Source: Vermamoeba vermiformis (lineage: Eukaryota > Tubulinea > Echinamoebida). Taken from it: a DNA stretch of 64,000 nt. The stretch lies in the NCBI GenBank assembly GCA_045837725.1, contig JBEWZL010000084.1, positions 1 through 64,000 on the forward strand, in the 5' to 3' direction. The notes under the pieces are model-generated. The model ran no database searches and had not been told where the DNA came from. It saw only the letters and a program-made list of their open reading frames with translations. The position numbers and the translations under genes are program-made. Numbering within the stretch: the stretch's first letter is position 1; each line of letters opens with the position of its first letter. Of this stretch, positions 48,480 through 59,400 are shown piece by piece.

Positions 48480-49630
48480 TTATGAGTAGAGTGTAGCGGA
48501 TGTTGCGCTTGACAGGTTAGCGCAGCGATCCCAGAACTCGTCCGTTTGCATCGCTTGGGCCACAGTGCGTGGAACTTCGATTTTTTGAGCGAAGGAGAAG
48601 GAAATGTAGCGCCTATACGCGTCCGAAACCCAATCCCCCTGCAACTTGACCATCGTTTCCGAGACGCCTGCAAGCAGGGCACAGGTGGCCCCGCCTTTCC
48701 GCAGCGAGTGCCCTGAGTAGGGCTCGGGGGCTAGGCCCGCTAGTGAGCAGTGCATCTTGATGACTAATAAGGGATTAGTGCATGCTCGATGCAAAGGTAT
48801 GGGTGAGGAGACTCACGCTTGTTGAGGTGCGAATGCACCAGGGGTGAAATGGAGCCGCTGGGGCCGCGAAAGAGGAATAGGGAGTGGCCATAATATGGCG
48901 GGCAGAGCTCCCACATTTCCTTGATGGCGCGTACTGGGCATAAGGGATTATCGTCCATTTTTACGAGCGGGATCCACAGGTCGTAATCATTGAACTGAAT
49001 CGTCTTAGTGCGCTGCAGTGTAATGGTGATGCCTACTGACGATACTGAGAGGTTATCTGGAGACACGTGGCGGAGGCTGTCGAAATTTCGCTTGGTTTTC
49101 TGTACGAGGTTGTTGCAACGCAAGTACGACCAAAACCCAACTACTAGACAGGCCCAGAACGTTCGATGTAGGGAGGATGCTGGGTCGAGGGTATTTTTCA
49201 GCTTGAGGAGCTCCACGGGGGTCAGTGGAGCTTTACTATCGGGCCTAGATCCGCGCACACGAGCAACCCCTTTGACAGTCGTTGAGATTGCAAAGACCTT
49301 CGTCGGGTCGGGAAGGCCTTTGAGCTTGTGGAAGGTGCCGATGTGTGCCAAGTAAGAGCTAATTGATGACGCTTTGACATTATGGTTGGCGAGGTAGGCA
49401 ACGTACTGACACAGCACTTCAGTACTCGCGGGAAAGAAGGGGAGGTTAGAGATCACGCAAAAGCGGGCAAAGGCAAGGACCGCTGACTCTCTAGATTTGG
49501 TTGTGGAGTCAGCGTAAGCCTTAGATTGAAGGAATTCAACCGTGAACGACATCGATGGGCAGGTCTGCGCAGGGCACCATGGACAGATTGTGTTCGAGCA
49601 GGGGTTCGAACTGGATTCTGGAAGCAGCAT
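48480..49630 (-). CDS. Tyrosine recombinase part of the retroelement
   Basis: Phage-integrase-fold domain: core-binding helices (SYLAHIGTFHKLKGL) and a catalytic part with GHSLRKGGAT and VKLQGDWVSDAYRRYI, carrying the family Arg, His-type and Tyr positions. It would insert the DNA copy by site-specific recombination, so no long target duplication is expected. Confidence 0.85.
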
Positions 49631-51017
49631 CTGCTAGCTCGTTCATGAATCCTGGGATGAACTTTGCGGTCAGATGGAAATTAAATTTCGCCGAGATCCA
49701 AAACAGATCTCGAAGCATTCGCATGATTGCCAAGGACTTGCTGGAGCCCTTGTTAATTGCTGCGACTGCTGTGAAGTTGTCGCAAGCCACCACTACATGC
49801 TTGTTGCTCCACAAATGGCCCCACGTGCGGGCGGCAAGGTAGATGCTTAAGAGCTCCTTGTCGTTGATGTGCCACGATGAGGTGACCTGGTCATGGGGCC
49901 TAATGATGAAATGGTGGTCAAAGACCGCACCACAAGCCAGGTTTGAGGCGTCTGTTACAAAGCGGCGTTCGTCCACGACCGCTTCGTCAAGCATAACAGC
50001 ATGGCCGTTCCAAGTTGAAGCGAAGTCAAGCCACCAGCGTACATCATCGCGGAAACACTGGTTAAGGTACACCGTGGTGTCGTGAGACTCCACTGAATTG
50101 ACAATGTCAATCATCCTGCGCAAGAAGGTTCTGCCGCCGCGGACCACTCTTGCTGCGAAGTTCAGCTTGCCAACCAACTTCTCGACGTCCCGTTTCGTTG
50201 ATACTGTCATGTCTTGGAACGATTGCAGCAGTGACAGTAAGTCCTTTAGCTTATCTTCAGGGACTGAGAGACGCCTGCGTTGAGTATCGACCACAATGCC
50301 TAGGAAAGTGACGACTTTGGAGGGTGGGACAACCTTTGACTCGTTGATGCAGAAGCCCAGGTCGCTGAGGCAACGGCGGAAAGACTCGAAGTCGCGGGCC
50401 GCGTTCTGGGTCACCTCCTCCTCTGAGTCTCCTACTGAGATGATTAAAAAATCGTCCACATAAGGGATGACGTGTTGCACGTTGTAGTGATGCAGGGCGA
50501 CTTTGGCGATGAAGTTAGAGATCCGCCAAAAGACATAAGGAGCTATATTGAGACCAAAACACATGCGGAGGTCAATGTAGAACTTCCCGTTCCATTCGAA
50601 GCCTTGGAGGTCCCAGTGCTCTGGTCTAATTGGCACGTGTCGAAACGCATTCTTGATGTCGAATTTGCTTAGTCTGATATGCTTATACTGACGAATGATG
50701 ACCACTGCATCGTCCACAGAGGCAATTGGAAGCGCTTTGGCTCTGTGAAGGCATTCAGTTGAGTTCCATTGGGCTTGCTGAGATCGGTGATTCGGCGCCA
50801 CTTTCCTGGCCCTTTCGAGACTGCCCCGAGGGTGTTGAGCTTTCTGGGGGTAAAGGGCACCTCCACGACGAAGCCTGCATCGATCTCCTCTTGCACCTGT
50901 GCGTTCATGAAGTCGTAGCACTCTTTGACAGAACTGTAGTTGGCCACTCTTGAAGGTGGCACGGTGACGTCGGGGCCAACTATAGAAAGACCACCCCCTG
51001 GGCGAAATAGCTCCCAC
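49536..51017 (-). CDS. Reverse transcriptase/RNase H part of the retroelement
   Basis: RT motifs include FDIKNAFRHVPI, LRMCFGLNIAPYVF and the active-site YVDDFLI; RNase H follows with FVTDASNLACGAVF and VACDNFTAVAAINKG. Order and overlap with the recombinase are as in DIRS-type elements. Confidence 0.9.
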   Translation of the reverse strand: MGAISPRGWSFYSWPRRHRATFKSGQLQFCQRVLRLHERTGARGDRCRLRRGGALYPQKAQHPRGSLERARKVAPNHRSQQAQWNSTECLHRAKALPIASVDDAVVIIRQYKHIRLSKFDIKNAFRHVPIRPEHWDLQGFEWNGKFYIDLRMCFGLNIAPYVFWRISNFIAKVALHHYNVQHVIPYVDDFLIISVGDSEEEVTQNAARDFESFRRCLSDLGFCINESKVVPPSKVVTFLGIVVDTQRRRLSVPEDKLKDLLSLLQSFQDMTVSTKRDVEKLVGKLNFAARVVRGGRTFLRRMIDIVNSVESHDTTVYLNQCFRDDVRWWLDFASTWNGHAVMLDEAVVDERRFVTDASNLACGAVFDHHFIIRPHDQVTSSWHINDKELLSIYLAARTWGHLWSNKHVVVACDNFTAVAAINKGSSKSLAIMRMLRDLFWISAKFNFHLTAKFIPGFMNELADAASRIQFEPLLEHNLSMVPCADLPIDVVHG

Positions 51018-52162
51018 ATGAACTCCCTGTCAGGGTCGTTGTGGAGGTACTTCTCCCAAGTGGACAGTTTCGACGTCACCGAGCTTACGGGGGCTTTAAT
51101 CTCTATGCCCAGTTGCCCCCAGGCGCCCTGTGAAGAACTCTGGCCGGGCTGGTCTTTTGGGGGCTCGTTCGAGCGGCACTTAGTCGCTGGGTGGCCCAGT
51201 TTCGAAGACGTAGAGCATCGATGGACGTACTGGCAGGAGTCACCTCTTCTGCATTGGTCTTTGTTGAAGTTGTGACAAGTCTCACCTCCTTGTGTTGGTG
51301 AGCGCCTTTTGACGCCTGCTCCTGAGTAGTCGTAGCTAGGTGGTTTGTTCTGCAAGTGAATGCGCTCAAGCTCGGGGGGACGAATAGTCCAAGAGCGCTT
51401 GGGGTCCAGCTCCATCTCGATCCGGAAAGCTTCGTCATAAACCATGATCGATTCCCAAATGTGGTTAGCGCGTAATTTTAGGATCCAGCGAACGTATCCA
51501 ATGTAATCAATGAAATCAGAGTCAGTCATACCAGCTTCGCGGAAACGGTCTCCTGCGCGCATGCGGCTTCGAAATACTCCGCTGCAAACGGGAAAGGGGC
51601 TTGCTGGATATCCTTATATCCTTTGCGAAGGGCGTCATCAGTCAATAGGCATGGTGCCCAGAACTGGTATTTCTTCTTCGTGACGGATGGCAAGGTGATC
51701 GGCATCCGTGCTGATATCGGGGCTGCGTTGACTTGGGCATCGTCGTCCTGTGGGATGATGATGTACTGGATCGACTGTTGCGGCGCGGGGGTGTGGTTCG
51801 AGCTGGAAGATGGATCTGCTTGGAGATCCCGATTTGGGATCGTCTGATCTCCCAGAGTTGAGCCTGTCCGGAGGGAAGGATTCGAAAGCAATTTGTCCAC
51901 CCCACGAACCAAATTCTCTGATGCTGTTGATGTTCTTGTCGCGCGCTGCTTCGCTGGGTGATGGACCAATGTTGCGAGATCCATTGCTTGGAGCGGTCGA
52001 TGCGGTATCCTGTGAGGTACGGGGCGTCAAAACGGACTGGATCATTGAGGGGAGTGACTGCAGAGGCAGCAGCGAATCAAGAAGTTTCTTCAGCAACTCT
52101 GCCTGGTTTAGATCCGATGCCCTGAAAAAAATAATTCCCATGCTGGAGCTCCTCGCGCACAT
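50669..52162 (-). CDS. Gag-like region of the retroelement
   Basis: A Pro/Ser-rich start, then helical segments (FIDYIGYVRWILKLRANH) and a CCCH-plus-knuckle zinc region (CHNFNKDQCRRGDSCQYVHR). Likely nucleic-acid-binding coat-type part. Extent approximate. Confidence 0.65.
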
Positions 52163-52330
52163 GGGACCGCCATGGAGCGGTTATTTTAACGATAGTAGCG
52201 AACAGACCACCATGGGTCCGTTCAAAAGTAATGTATTTTTAATGCTTCCATCGCGACCAAGAGGCGATGGAACGGAAATCGAGGAGAAATTTAGCGAGAT
52301 GGAGATGGCCAACGGATCGTAGGTATTTTT

Positions 52331-54260
52331 GCTTGTATATAATTTTTAATAAGAAATATTATTTATATGTTAATAACGAACACGTCTTATGTAATTTATA
52401 ACAATAAATAAAAGATTTTTAGAAAAATTCGGATTTGACTTACATTGATATATTATAACTTGAAGTAATGAAATTTGTTGTTAATATAACGTAATACAAT
52501 TAAACATATGCTAATTTTATTCAATTTTAATAGAGAAATATCCCGGCACAAATCCCGACACGATCGCGACACTTGCAAATGCTAGTGGCCCGTTAGCACG
52601 ATCTGTGCATCTAAAAACATGAATGGATCAGTAACGAAGACTCAGGCGAGTCCAAAATGGTAAGTTTTTACGTGACAGAGATCAGATCAAGATGAACGAG
52701 TATTTTTCTTCGTCATGCAAGCCGTGGACTCTCAGGGGCAACTAAACGCGTTAACTTATCATTAATTGTTTATTTTTAGTGATAATTAAACGGAAAACAT
52801 AGTTGGAGTGCTTGCTTGAAAACGGATCGACGATCCACGATCCAATTTTCTTCATCAGAATAACGAAACTACAGAACTCTTCTGGTATGTAAAAGAATAT
52901 ATATATATTATAGCATATATATGATATTCGTTTTAATAGTTAAAATCAAGGTCATGAGATCTGACGATGTAGTCCCCGATCTGGTCTTAGTTAAACGAAG
53001 TCCCTGGTGGCTCCGCGGTAAATCAATATTCTTTGATTATTATACTCATATTAATGCTTAATTTATTTAGGAACATTCGTGGTCACCCCAGGTACAAAAT
53101 GAAAAAAGTTTGGTCCCGTTTTCTCCGCGTCACGAACAACACTTGGGCTCGTATCAACAAGGTAGGTTATTTATTAAAGTTTATTAATGAATTGATCAAA
53201 ATCGATTTTTTATAATTTTTGTTAAGCGATCGCTTGACAAGATGTACGTTATTGAAGATCCAGTAAATCTTCAGACCCATCGGATCAAACAATAAATATT
53301 TAAAGGTAAGTTTATTTAATATATTAAACAAATTTGTTAGATTATAATACATATTAATATTTTCGAGTTCTTAGATCGTCATACAAAAAAATGAAGTTCG
53401 AAGTTGCCAACAGTTAATTTAGAAAGTGCGATGTCCCGAGCACCACAAAAGTCCTATTTCTTCCAACACCTGAGTCCTGGTTCATCATTATGAGGTCATT
53501 GTCGCGTATGGACTGAACGAGAGAGTGCACTAGCATCCTTGCAAGCTTCAATCTGGCCGAAATATTTGTAAGTCACTTGTTGGTCGCTACACTGCCAACA
53601 GTTAATTTAGAAATTACTTTATATATTTATATTTCCATTATACAACACATACTATCAATTTCCAAGTTTGTTTATTTGTCAAGTTTGTACAATCCGAATT
53701 TTTAATATTCTCGTTTGCAATCAATTATTAGACTACGCCATAAACTGTTACTAGAATATTATTACTATGATATAAAATTAATATTACAATTTTTGGCATC
53801 AACGTAACGTTCAAATTTGTAGGTCTTGATTAGATTCGTTCGGCGATAGGTCGCAGCACTGCTCCTTGTGTTGTAAGGTAGGTATGATTACGCTTTAGTA
53901 TATAAATACTAATACATTTCCATAGGATGGTACCATTAGTTGCAATACGATCTCCTGCTTGAGAATCAAGATCCGATCAATTACTTGTCTCGCTAAGATG
54001 AACAGCAACGAGCATGCGCCGCAGAGTAAGTGCAATTTCTTATTGTTATTGACACAGTACTGATGTTAATTATTAGCTTTCCAAAGAAACGTTAGTCCGA
54101 AGGCCACATCCAGGTACGTTCAACGCTTTTTATTGAGATTCAGCTTATTTACACTTTTGTTACAGGCAAGAATGAATACATCCATGCTCAAACACGAATG
54201 GGTGACTTATTGTTGTAAATCAATGTATTTGTAAATAAACAGCCGTTACTGAATATTTGT
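52331..54260 (+). pseudogene. Exon-like blocks of a decayed or unrecognised multi-exon gene
   Basis: About 1.9 kb of AT-rich DNA with regularly spaced GT...AG intron-like units and short protein-like blocks on the plus strand. Examples: YPGTNPDTIATLANASGPLA (about 52545-52610), TIHDPIFFIRITKLQNS (about 52832-52884), VVPDLVLVKRSPWWLRGTF (about 52970-53075), LDKMYVIEDPVNLQTH (about 53230-53280). No long frame runs through, and no family is recognised. An AATAAA word at 54235 could end a transcript. It may be a worn gene copy, a gene with sequence errors, or a spliced non-coding RNA. Confidence 0.4.
53407..53619. repeat. Pair of 20-base direct repeats
   Basis: GCCAACAGTTAATTTAGAAA occurs at about 53407-53426 and again near 53600-53619, about 193 bases apart. 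The second copy sits on an intron-like acceptor. A small segmental duplication is the simplest reading. Confidence 0.6.
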
Positions 54261-54294
54261 GTACTTTATGATCGTACTGAATATGTACCTGACC

Positions 54295-54365
54295 AATGCT
54301 GGTTCCATGACCCATTATGGGTCCATGTTCGCTATGGGTCCATACCCGTCATGGAAAAACCTGCA
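54295..54365. repeat. Short inverted and direct ATGGGTCCAT words
   Basis: CCATGACCCATTATGGGTCC is a near palindrome (54304-54323), and GCTATGGGTCCAT recurs a few bases on, then CCGTCATGG. It lies 3' of the convergent orphan gene at 54414-54848 and may form a 3' end hairpin or be a duplicated motif. Confidence 0.4.
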
Positions 54366-54413
54366 ACCCATACCATGCATGATTCCAGGGCTCCATAGCC
54401 CGAATTATTTTTT

Positions 54414-54848
54414 TCAGGGTGTGGATGAGGATCCCGAAGCCATGTTTCCTGACGGGGCATGGGTCTCTTCCACTTCTCCACTGGAGGTTGCACCAGATGA
54501 ATCAGGCTGACTCGGCTCTGAGCTCGACCGAATCACATCCAACAAGTGCGCATCTTCACTAGCGATCTTCTCTTCAGCAATGACGAGGATTCTATGCCAT
54601 TGAGTATGATCTTTGGCAAATTCCTTGTCATTGAGCAAATCAGGTTCGCCAGCCAACAACGTGGCCAGCGCCAATGACGTTAACAGCTTCAGCTTCGGTA
54701 CGTCGGAAGTCTTCGCCAATTCACCCCAACGGGTGTGACCCAACAAGGCCTCAGCATAAGGTTTCCCTAACGCTGGGCTCCGCTTCAACAATTGGAGCAA
54801 GGATTCTTGAACACTGGCCCATTTATTTGGGTCGGATCGCGGATTCAT
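54414..54848 (-). CDS. Orphan helical protein, 144 residues
   Basis: Single exon, ATG 54848 (MNPRSDPNKWASVQESLLQL). The first 100 residues are alpha-helical with Leu-rich periodicity (ALGKPYAEALLGHTRWGELA; LKLLTSLALATLLAGEPDLL; WHRILVIAEEKIASED). The last 40 are disordered and rich in Ser, Gly and Pro. No family recognised. It lies in a gene-poor patch after the retroelement, so it could be a young gene or part of one. Confidence 0.5.
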   Translation of the reverse strand: MNPRSDPNKWASVQESLLQLLKRSPALGKPYAEALLGHTRWGELAKTSDVPKLKLLTSLALATLLAGEPDLLNDKEFAKDHTQWHRILVIAEEKIASEDAHLLDVIRSSSEPSQPDSSGATSSGEVEETHAPSGNMASGSSSTP

Positions 54849-55175
54849 TTAACGTTTTATTGACAAACGAAGAAAAAATATCGTATAATATTGGCTTGCG
54901 TGTATCAGCGCACCAATATTTGAACATACAAGTCAGGGATAATATCCTTGGATTTATCGTTGGCAAGGGATCTCGCTGATCTGGGATCTGTCGACCTGTC
55001 AGTGTGAATCGTACGTCTGTTCGTTCCTTCGCACAGTTCCGCGCTTAATTCACCCTTGGTTAATTACGCCTCGAAGTCGATTGACAACGAGTAGTGATGG
55101 ACATTGTCGAAGATAAGTAAGTGAAAAAATTGGTTATGTAGTGTTATCATCACTAATTCGATAACAACTTAGTAA
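54849..55175. other. Intergenic stretch
   Basis: 327 bases between the two orphans (starts point away from each other). A short ATG-GTAAGTG unit near 55096-55118 hints at a tiny first exon for the next gene, but the phases do not fit well. Confidence 0.35.
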
Positions 55176-55442
55176 ATGGACTGCACTATTAACGGATCTC
55201 ATTTTTATTATTACCAGGCAGCGGATGCGAACTCTGCTTACTTCGTTCCTGTTAATTTCATCGCTCCCTCGCATCACACTTATGTCTCCAACAAGTTCGA
55301 CAATGCTACTGAGCACGTACCACGAGATCCAGCGAAGGATGTTAGATCCAAGCCTCTTTCTTGGTTTGTTGGAGCTGCCCAAACTCGAATGAGAAAGCAC
55401 TTTGGTTTTGTTCCGAAATTTCAACTGTTCTCTCATATCTAA
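55176..55442 (+). CDS. Orphan small protein, possibly degraded
   Basis: Open frame of 88 codons (MDCTINGSHFYYYQAADANS; FVPVNFIAPSHHTYVSNKFD; FVGAAQTRMRKHFGFVPKFQ). Protein-like composition continues further downstream towards 55700, so the gene may once have been longer. No recognised family or splice partner. It overlaps nothing else convincing on the other strand. Low certainty. Confidence 0.35.
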   Translation: MDCTINGSHFYYYQAADANSAYFVPVNFIAPSHHTYVSNKFDNATEHVPRDPAKDVRSKPLSWFVGAAQTRMRKHFGFVPKFQLFSHI

Positions 55443-55717
55443 TCGCCTAATGGGCCTTACCATCGCTATCCTAACACAAATGCGACAGGTCCACAAAATT
55501 ACGCTTTACCGGGAGAATGCCCTAATTTTAACCTTCTCGAATATCGTTTTGGAGATTTTACAACGATTAGTAAAACCAGATATCTTACGCTGCTTGCGGA
55601 CACAGTTTCATTAACGTCACGCTTGCTGAAGTGCTCGCTAACCATTCTGACTCCGATGAACAACTTTTGTAGTCTCCCGTACTTTGAATTAAAGTTGGGT
55701 GCACGCCCGATTAAACT

Positions 55718-56437
55718 TTATTGCCGCTTGTTTTGGTAAGGTCGTTTCAATTGACCACGACCTCGCCCTCTATTTACATGATTGTTATTCGAAGCTGGTT
55801 TTTTGTAGCTGACTTCTTGCCAATCTCCATTCTCACTCGAGTTTTCGCTCGAATTTCCTTCCGAGGCTGAATCGGGAGCCACCGAAGAGTAGTCCAACAT
55901 GTAGTTGTTGTTCGCCAGTGCATCGTAATAGCCGCCTTGGTTGTAGTACTCATTGTCATAGTACTCGGTGTTGTAGTACGTAGTGTCCGTAGTATTGTCA
56001 TAATAACTGTTGTTATAGCCTGCGTTGTAGTAGTACGCTGGCTCTGGCGGGAAGTAGGCAGGTTGTTGATGGTAGCTACTATTGTTGCGCGCAGCGGTAT
56101 TGTTGTTGCCACTATAAGGGCTGTTCGTACCGCGTCGAATGTTATTATTGCTGTTGTTATTCGGTGTGCTCGGGGTCTTGTTCTGACCACCACTCTTCTC
56201 TCTAGACTTTCTCAAGTTCGGTGTGCCTCCGTTGTTAGTCCAAGGGTTTATTCCGCCACGAGGTGACACGGATGGCGGGGACGTGGGTAGATTGTCAACA
56301 GATCCAGACAAATTCAGCGAGTTTCTGTTGCTTTGACCACCGCCGCCAGATCCTTTGCCGTGGTACCCTCGCTTTGCTGAGATTTCAGCGGACTGCTTGA
56401 GCCATTTTGACAACTCTTCGTCGTTCGGTTGAGACAT
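55718..56437 (-). CDS. Asn/Tyr/Gly-rich low-complexity protein, likely RNA-binding
   Basis: Single exon, 239 residues, ATG 56437 (MSQPNDEELSKWLKQSAEIS). A short helical head, then Gly/Ser/Asn/Pro-rich linker (SGGQNKTPSTPNNNSNNNI), then a striking Tyr/Asn-rich block (about 56060-55900; YYYNAGYNNSYYDNTTD, YYNTEYYDNEYYNQGG). It ends in an acidic Ser/Glu patch and a basic RGRGRGQLKRPYQNKRQ tail, an RGG-like RNA-contact motif. Composition is prion-like and fits a protein that enters RNA granules (inference). It is divergent from nothing close; it lies in tandem with the CLU-E2 gene. Confidence 0.7.
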   Translation of the reverse strand: MSQPNDEELSKWLKQSAEISAKRGYHGKGSGGGGQSNRNSLNLSGSVDNLPTSPPSVSPRGGINPWTNNGGTPNLRKSREKSGGQNKTPSTPNNNSNNNIRRGTNSPYSGNNNTAARNNSSYHQQPAYFPPEPAYYYNAGYNNSYYDNTTDTTYYNTEYYDNEYYNQGGYYDALANNNYMLDYSSVAPDSASEGNSSENSSENGDWQEVSYKKPASNNNHVNRGRGRGQLKRPYQNKRQ

Positions 56438-56492
56438 GTTTAAGCCTTTGAAAATTTCACTAATAATAACAAAAAGTCAGTACGCTACTCGA

Positions 56493-59400
56493 CTACTTTG
56501 CGGTCATAACGTACGCCCAAGTATTGATGTTCTTAATGTGCTTGACTCCCTCCAAGAACAGCTCTTTCAGGGTATGAGTCGGGCGACCATAATGAGCGTC
56601 GTAATCGTTGGCCAAATCTTCTAATGTTCGGCCCTTTGGTCGTGCAATTTTTTCGAGGTAGAACACGTGGAAACAATTCAAGCGCAGCGACACTGAAGAG
56701 GCCAATAAGGTCTTGCCAATTCTATTTGCAGCTGACTCGTCGCCTCTTCTCTCCATATCTACGTTGCTAGGTTAGAGCTGCGTGTCTTAGCGTAACAACA
56801 AAATCTTACCCGGCCACTTCTCGATGACCCAACGGTAATTTCTAATGAAGCACTCATCGATGTAAGCTTTGGAGACATCTTGCCAAGTAATATCAGGAGT
56901 GATTGTCAAGAGTGGTATGAACTCTCCGAGAGCTGGCGTATTCTTCTTTAGCCTGTAAAGTGCGTTAGATCTAAGCACGTGCACATCTTATTACAAGACT
57001 ACAGTACCTGTTTTCTTCGTAGTTTATGAAATCCGAGACAATTTTGTTCGCTTTCTTCAAAAGCTCAGGATATTCGTTCACAAAATGAATCATCCAGCGT
57101 TGGAAGGTTAAATATCCCTCGAGGGCCTTGATCGATAAAAGAGTCTTGTTCTTCATCACTCCAACGATCCTATGAACACATTAAGGTCAGATCCGACAAC
57201 GTAATGCGATGTAAATAACTTGCATTGTATTCATGAGCTTGGGGAATATAGAGAGTGCCATATCAGGCGTGAACTTGTCATCTCGACCTGTGCAAATCAA
57301 ACTCAAGGACTTTTTCATTAACGGCAAAGCTCTTTCACCGTGTTCCTTGTTGATATCTGCAAACAAGTTAGTATTATTCTCGAAATCGCTTGACGAAGTA
57401 CGTACACACAGGGAGCCAATGCGTGTAACTGTTGTGCTTCTCGCCCGAAAAGCTGTATACTGACTCGCGCACACCCTCGTTGAAAGATGTGTACGACAGC
57501 AGATCCAAAGGACTATCAATCTCCTCAATATTGCGATTGCGTTTGCTGTACTTGATTGCGATGCCAATGCCAAGCACGTCCTCGGTAAAAGGAACGCGAG
57601 AGTGGAAGCACTTGAGTTCTTCTTTCAGCATCTCAGCCTCAGAAAGTTTCGCCTTTTGAAGCGCATCCGCCTATTCCTGCGTTAGTTCTGTGGTATCTAT
57701 CAAGATCAAGATTTATTGCTTACGTGGAAGGGAGGCGAAGGTGCACCGGGCTTGTGGGAGCAAGTTGGACACGTGAACTGATTGGCTGCTTTGATGGCTT
57801 GAGGAATCTTCGACAAATACTGATCTAAAGGACGACCCTCGCTGTCTTCCTTGTACTCCATCAAGAATGCTTGCAATTGCAACAAAATTGTCTGCACAGT
57901 ATAAGCGGAGGACCAGCCACTCGTGCGTGGGCCTGACTTGTTCTCCTCGAAGTAAGTTTGGAAGTCACTTAAGATATCCAAACAGATCTTGTTGTTGTGC
58001 ACATGAGGGTGAGGAAGTTGCGTCAAAATCGTCGCTGATGGCGGTGTTGAAGGATAGGTCGAAGGGAATGTCAATTGAATGTGGAAGATTGCTCCTGCGT
58101 ACGGTGTGTTTTCTATAGTGTGGTTAGTAAACCATGTACGGCTAGTACTCTAAGACAACTTGCCAGGTCCTTTGAGATTGCAATGCCAAACGAACATCGT
58201 GTTCTCTAGAGGCATAGCTGACACGAGAGGCAGCGGGTTCTTTTCAATTTCTTTCAAATCACGCAACAATGATCTGAGCGCTGAACTGTTTTGCGGTGTG
58301 ATAGCAGTACCTCCAGCACTCTGATCGAGCGCGTTGGCAGGCTGGTCTACTGAACGGCCGGGACGAGCTTGTACGATTCTTAGAGAAGGTTTCGTGGTCT
58401 GCAGTTCTTTAAGCGCATGAGACTGGTCCATAATCTTGTTCATGCCAAGTTGCAGCTCTTCTAAAGCAGGGAATTCTTCGACATGCTTCAGTAGATTATC
58501 AGTGACGTAGCGGCAACCAAACACGTCCAAAATCTTCAACTTCTCGCACTTGTCAAGCGCGAACATCGACTCTTCAGTGATGTATTGGCAATCGGTCAAT
58601 ATAAGCTCTTCTAAGTTAGGGCATCCGTCCGCAATAGCCACGACTGAAGTGATGCAGTAGCACTTTGAGATGTTCAAGATCTGCAAGCGCTTGGATCTTG
58701 ATCCGAGAGAGCTTAGTGCCTGGTTTGTCAGCAGATTGCAGCCCTTGAGGCTCAGTATAGTAAGCAATGGACAGTTGTGAGCTATTTTCTCGAGCGATGA
58801 ATCCGTCAGCTTGGTGCACATTGACAGATCCAACTCTGTCAATTGGGAGCATGCAGCGATTGCAGCAAAAGCTATTGCAACAATTAGAACATAACTTAAA
58901 CAAAAAATAAATATACGGAAACTTGCTACGAAAATCAACATGCGTTAGGCGCTGGTTTCAAGCGATATTTCCGGTGAAATTTCGATTCACGTGGTGGTGC
59001 TTACCCTTTTCAGTCAAGTTCTTGCCGCCACAAACACCAAGATAACGAAGTGTCTTTGACGAGTTCTTGGCTAACGTAACAATGATTTGATCATCAACGC
59101 CGTGACAGTTGTTCACGCAGAAATTGTGCAGATTATTATTATGGGTCACGAATTGCAGCAGCGCGGTCTTCGTGACAGAGGTGCCTTCCAAGTCAATTTC
59201 TTTGATTGCTGTTCCCTTGAGCTGATTGATGACTTGGTCGTCTAATCTCGTGAATTTGGCGCAGAGCTTTTCTAAGGCAGGCTGAGCGTTCAAGAACAAT
59301 GTCACGCTCTTCGGGTCGTTGTAAATCTTCGGGCACTCATTAATGATGAGTGATTTGAGCGTAGTAATGAACGAGCCCAAATAAGCCAAGCTCTTAGATC

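Larger units (their letters stand above)
48300..52330 (-). mobile_element. Tyrosine-recombinase retroelement (DIRS/Ngaro-like)
   Basis: One minus-strand element, bounds approximate. In transcription order: a gag-like region with a zinc knuckle (about 52160-50670), reverse transcriptase and RNase H (about 51017-49536), and a tyrosine recombinase (about 49630-48480). The recombinase, not an integrase, places it with DIRS/Ngaro/PAT-type elements. Domains overlap in neighbouring frames, as the family is known to do with read-through or overlapping ORFs. I see about two or three frame changes at most, so it looks nearly whole and young. No clear split direct repeats found by eye. Its composition is more GC-rich than the neighbours. 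Confidence 0.85.

Noticed and set aside
49600-49625. tRNA-like GGTTCGAA box
   Set aside because: It lies inside the RNase H coding part, with no A box or cloverleaf around it. I found no convincing tRNA or rRNA gene in the window.
51810-52322. 170-codon plus-strand gene over the retroelement 5' region
   Set aside because: Mostly antisense to the gag-like region; only its last third (52160-52322) could be independent and has no recognised family.
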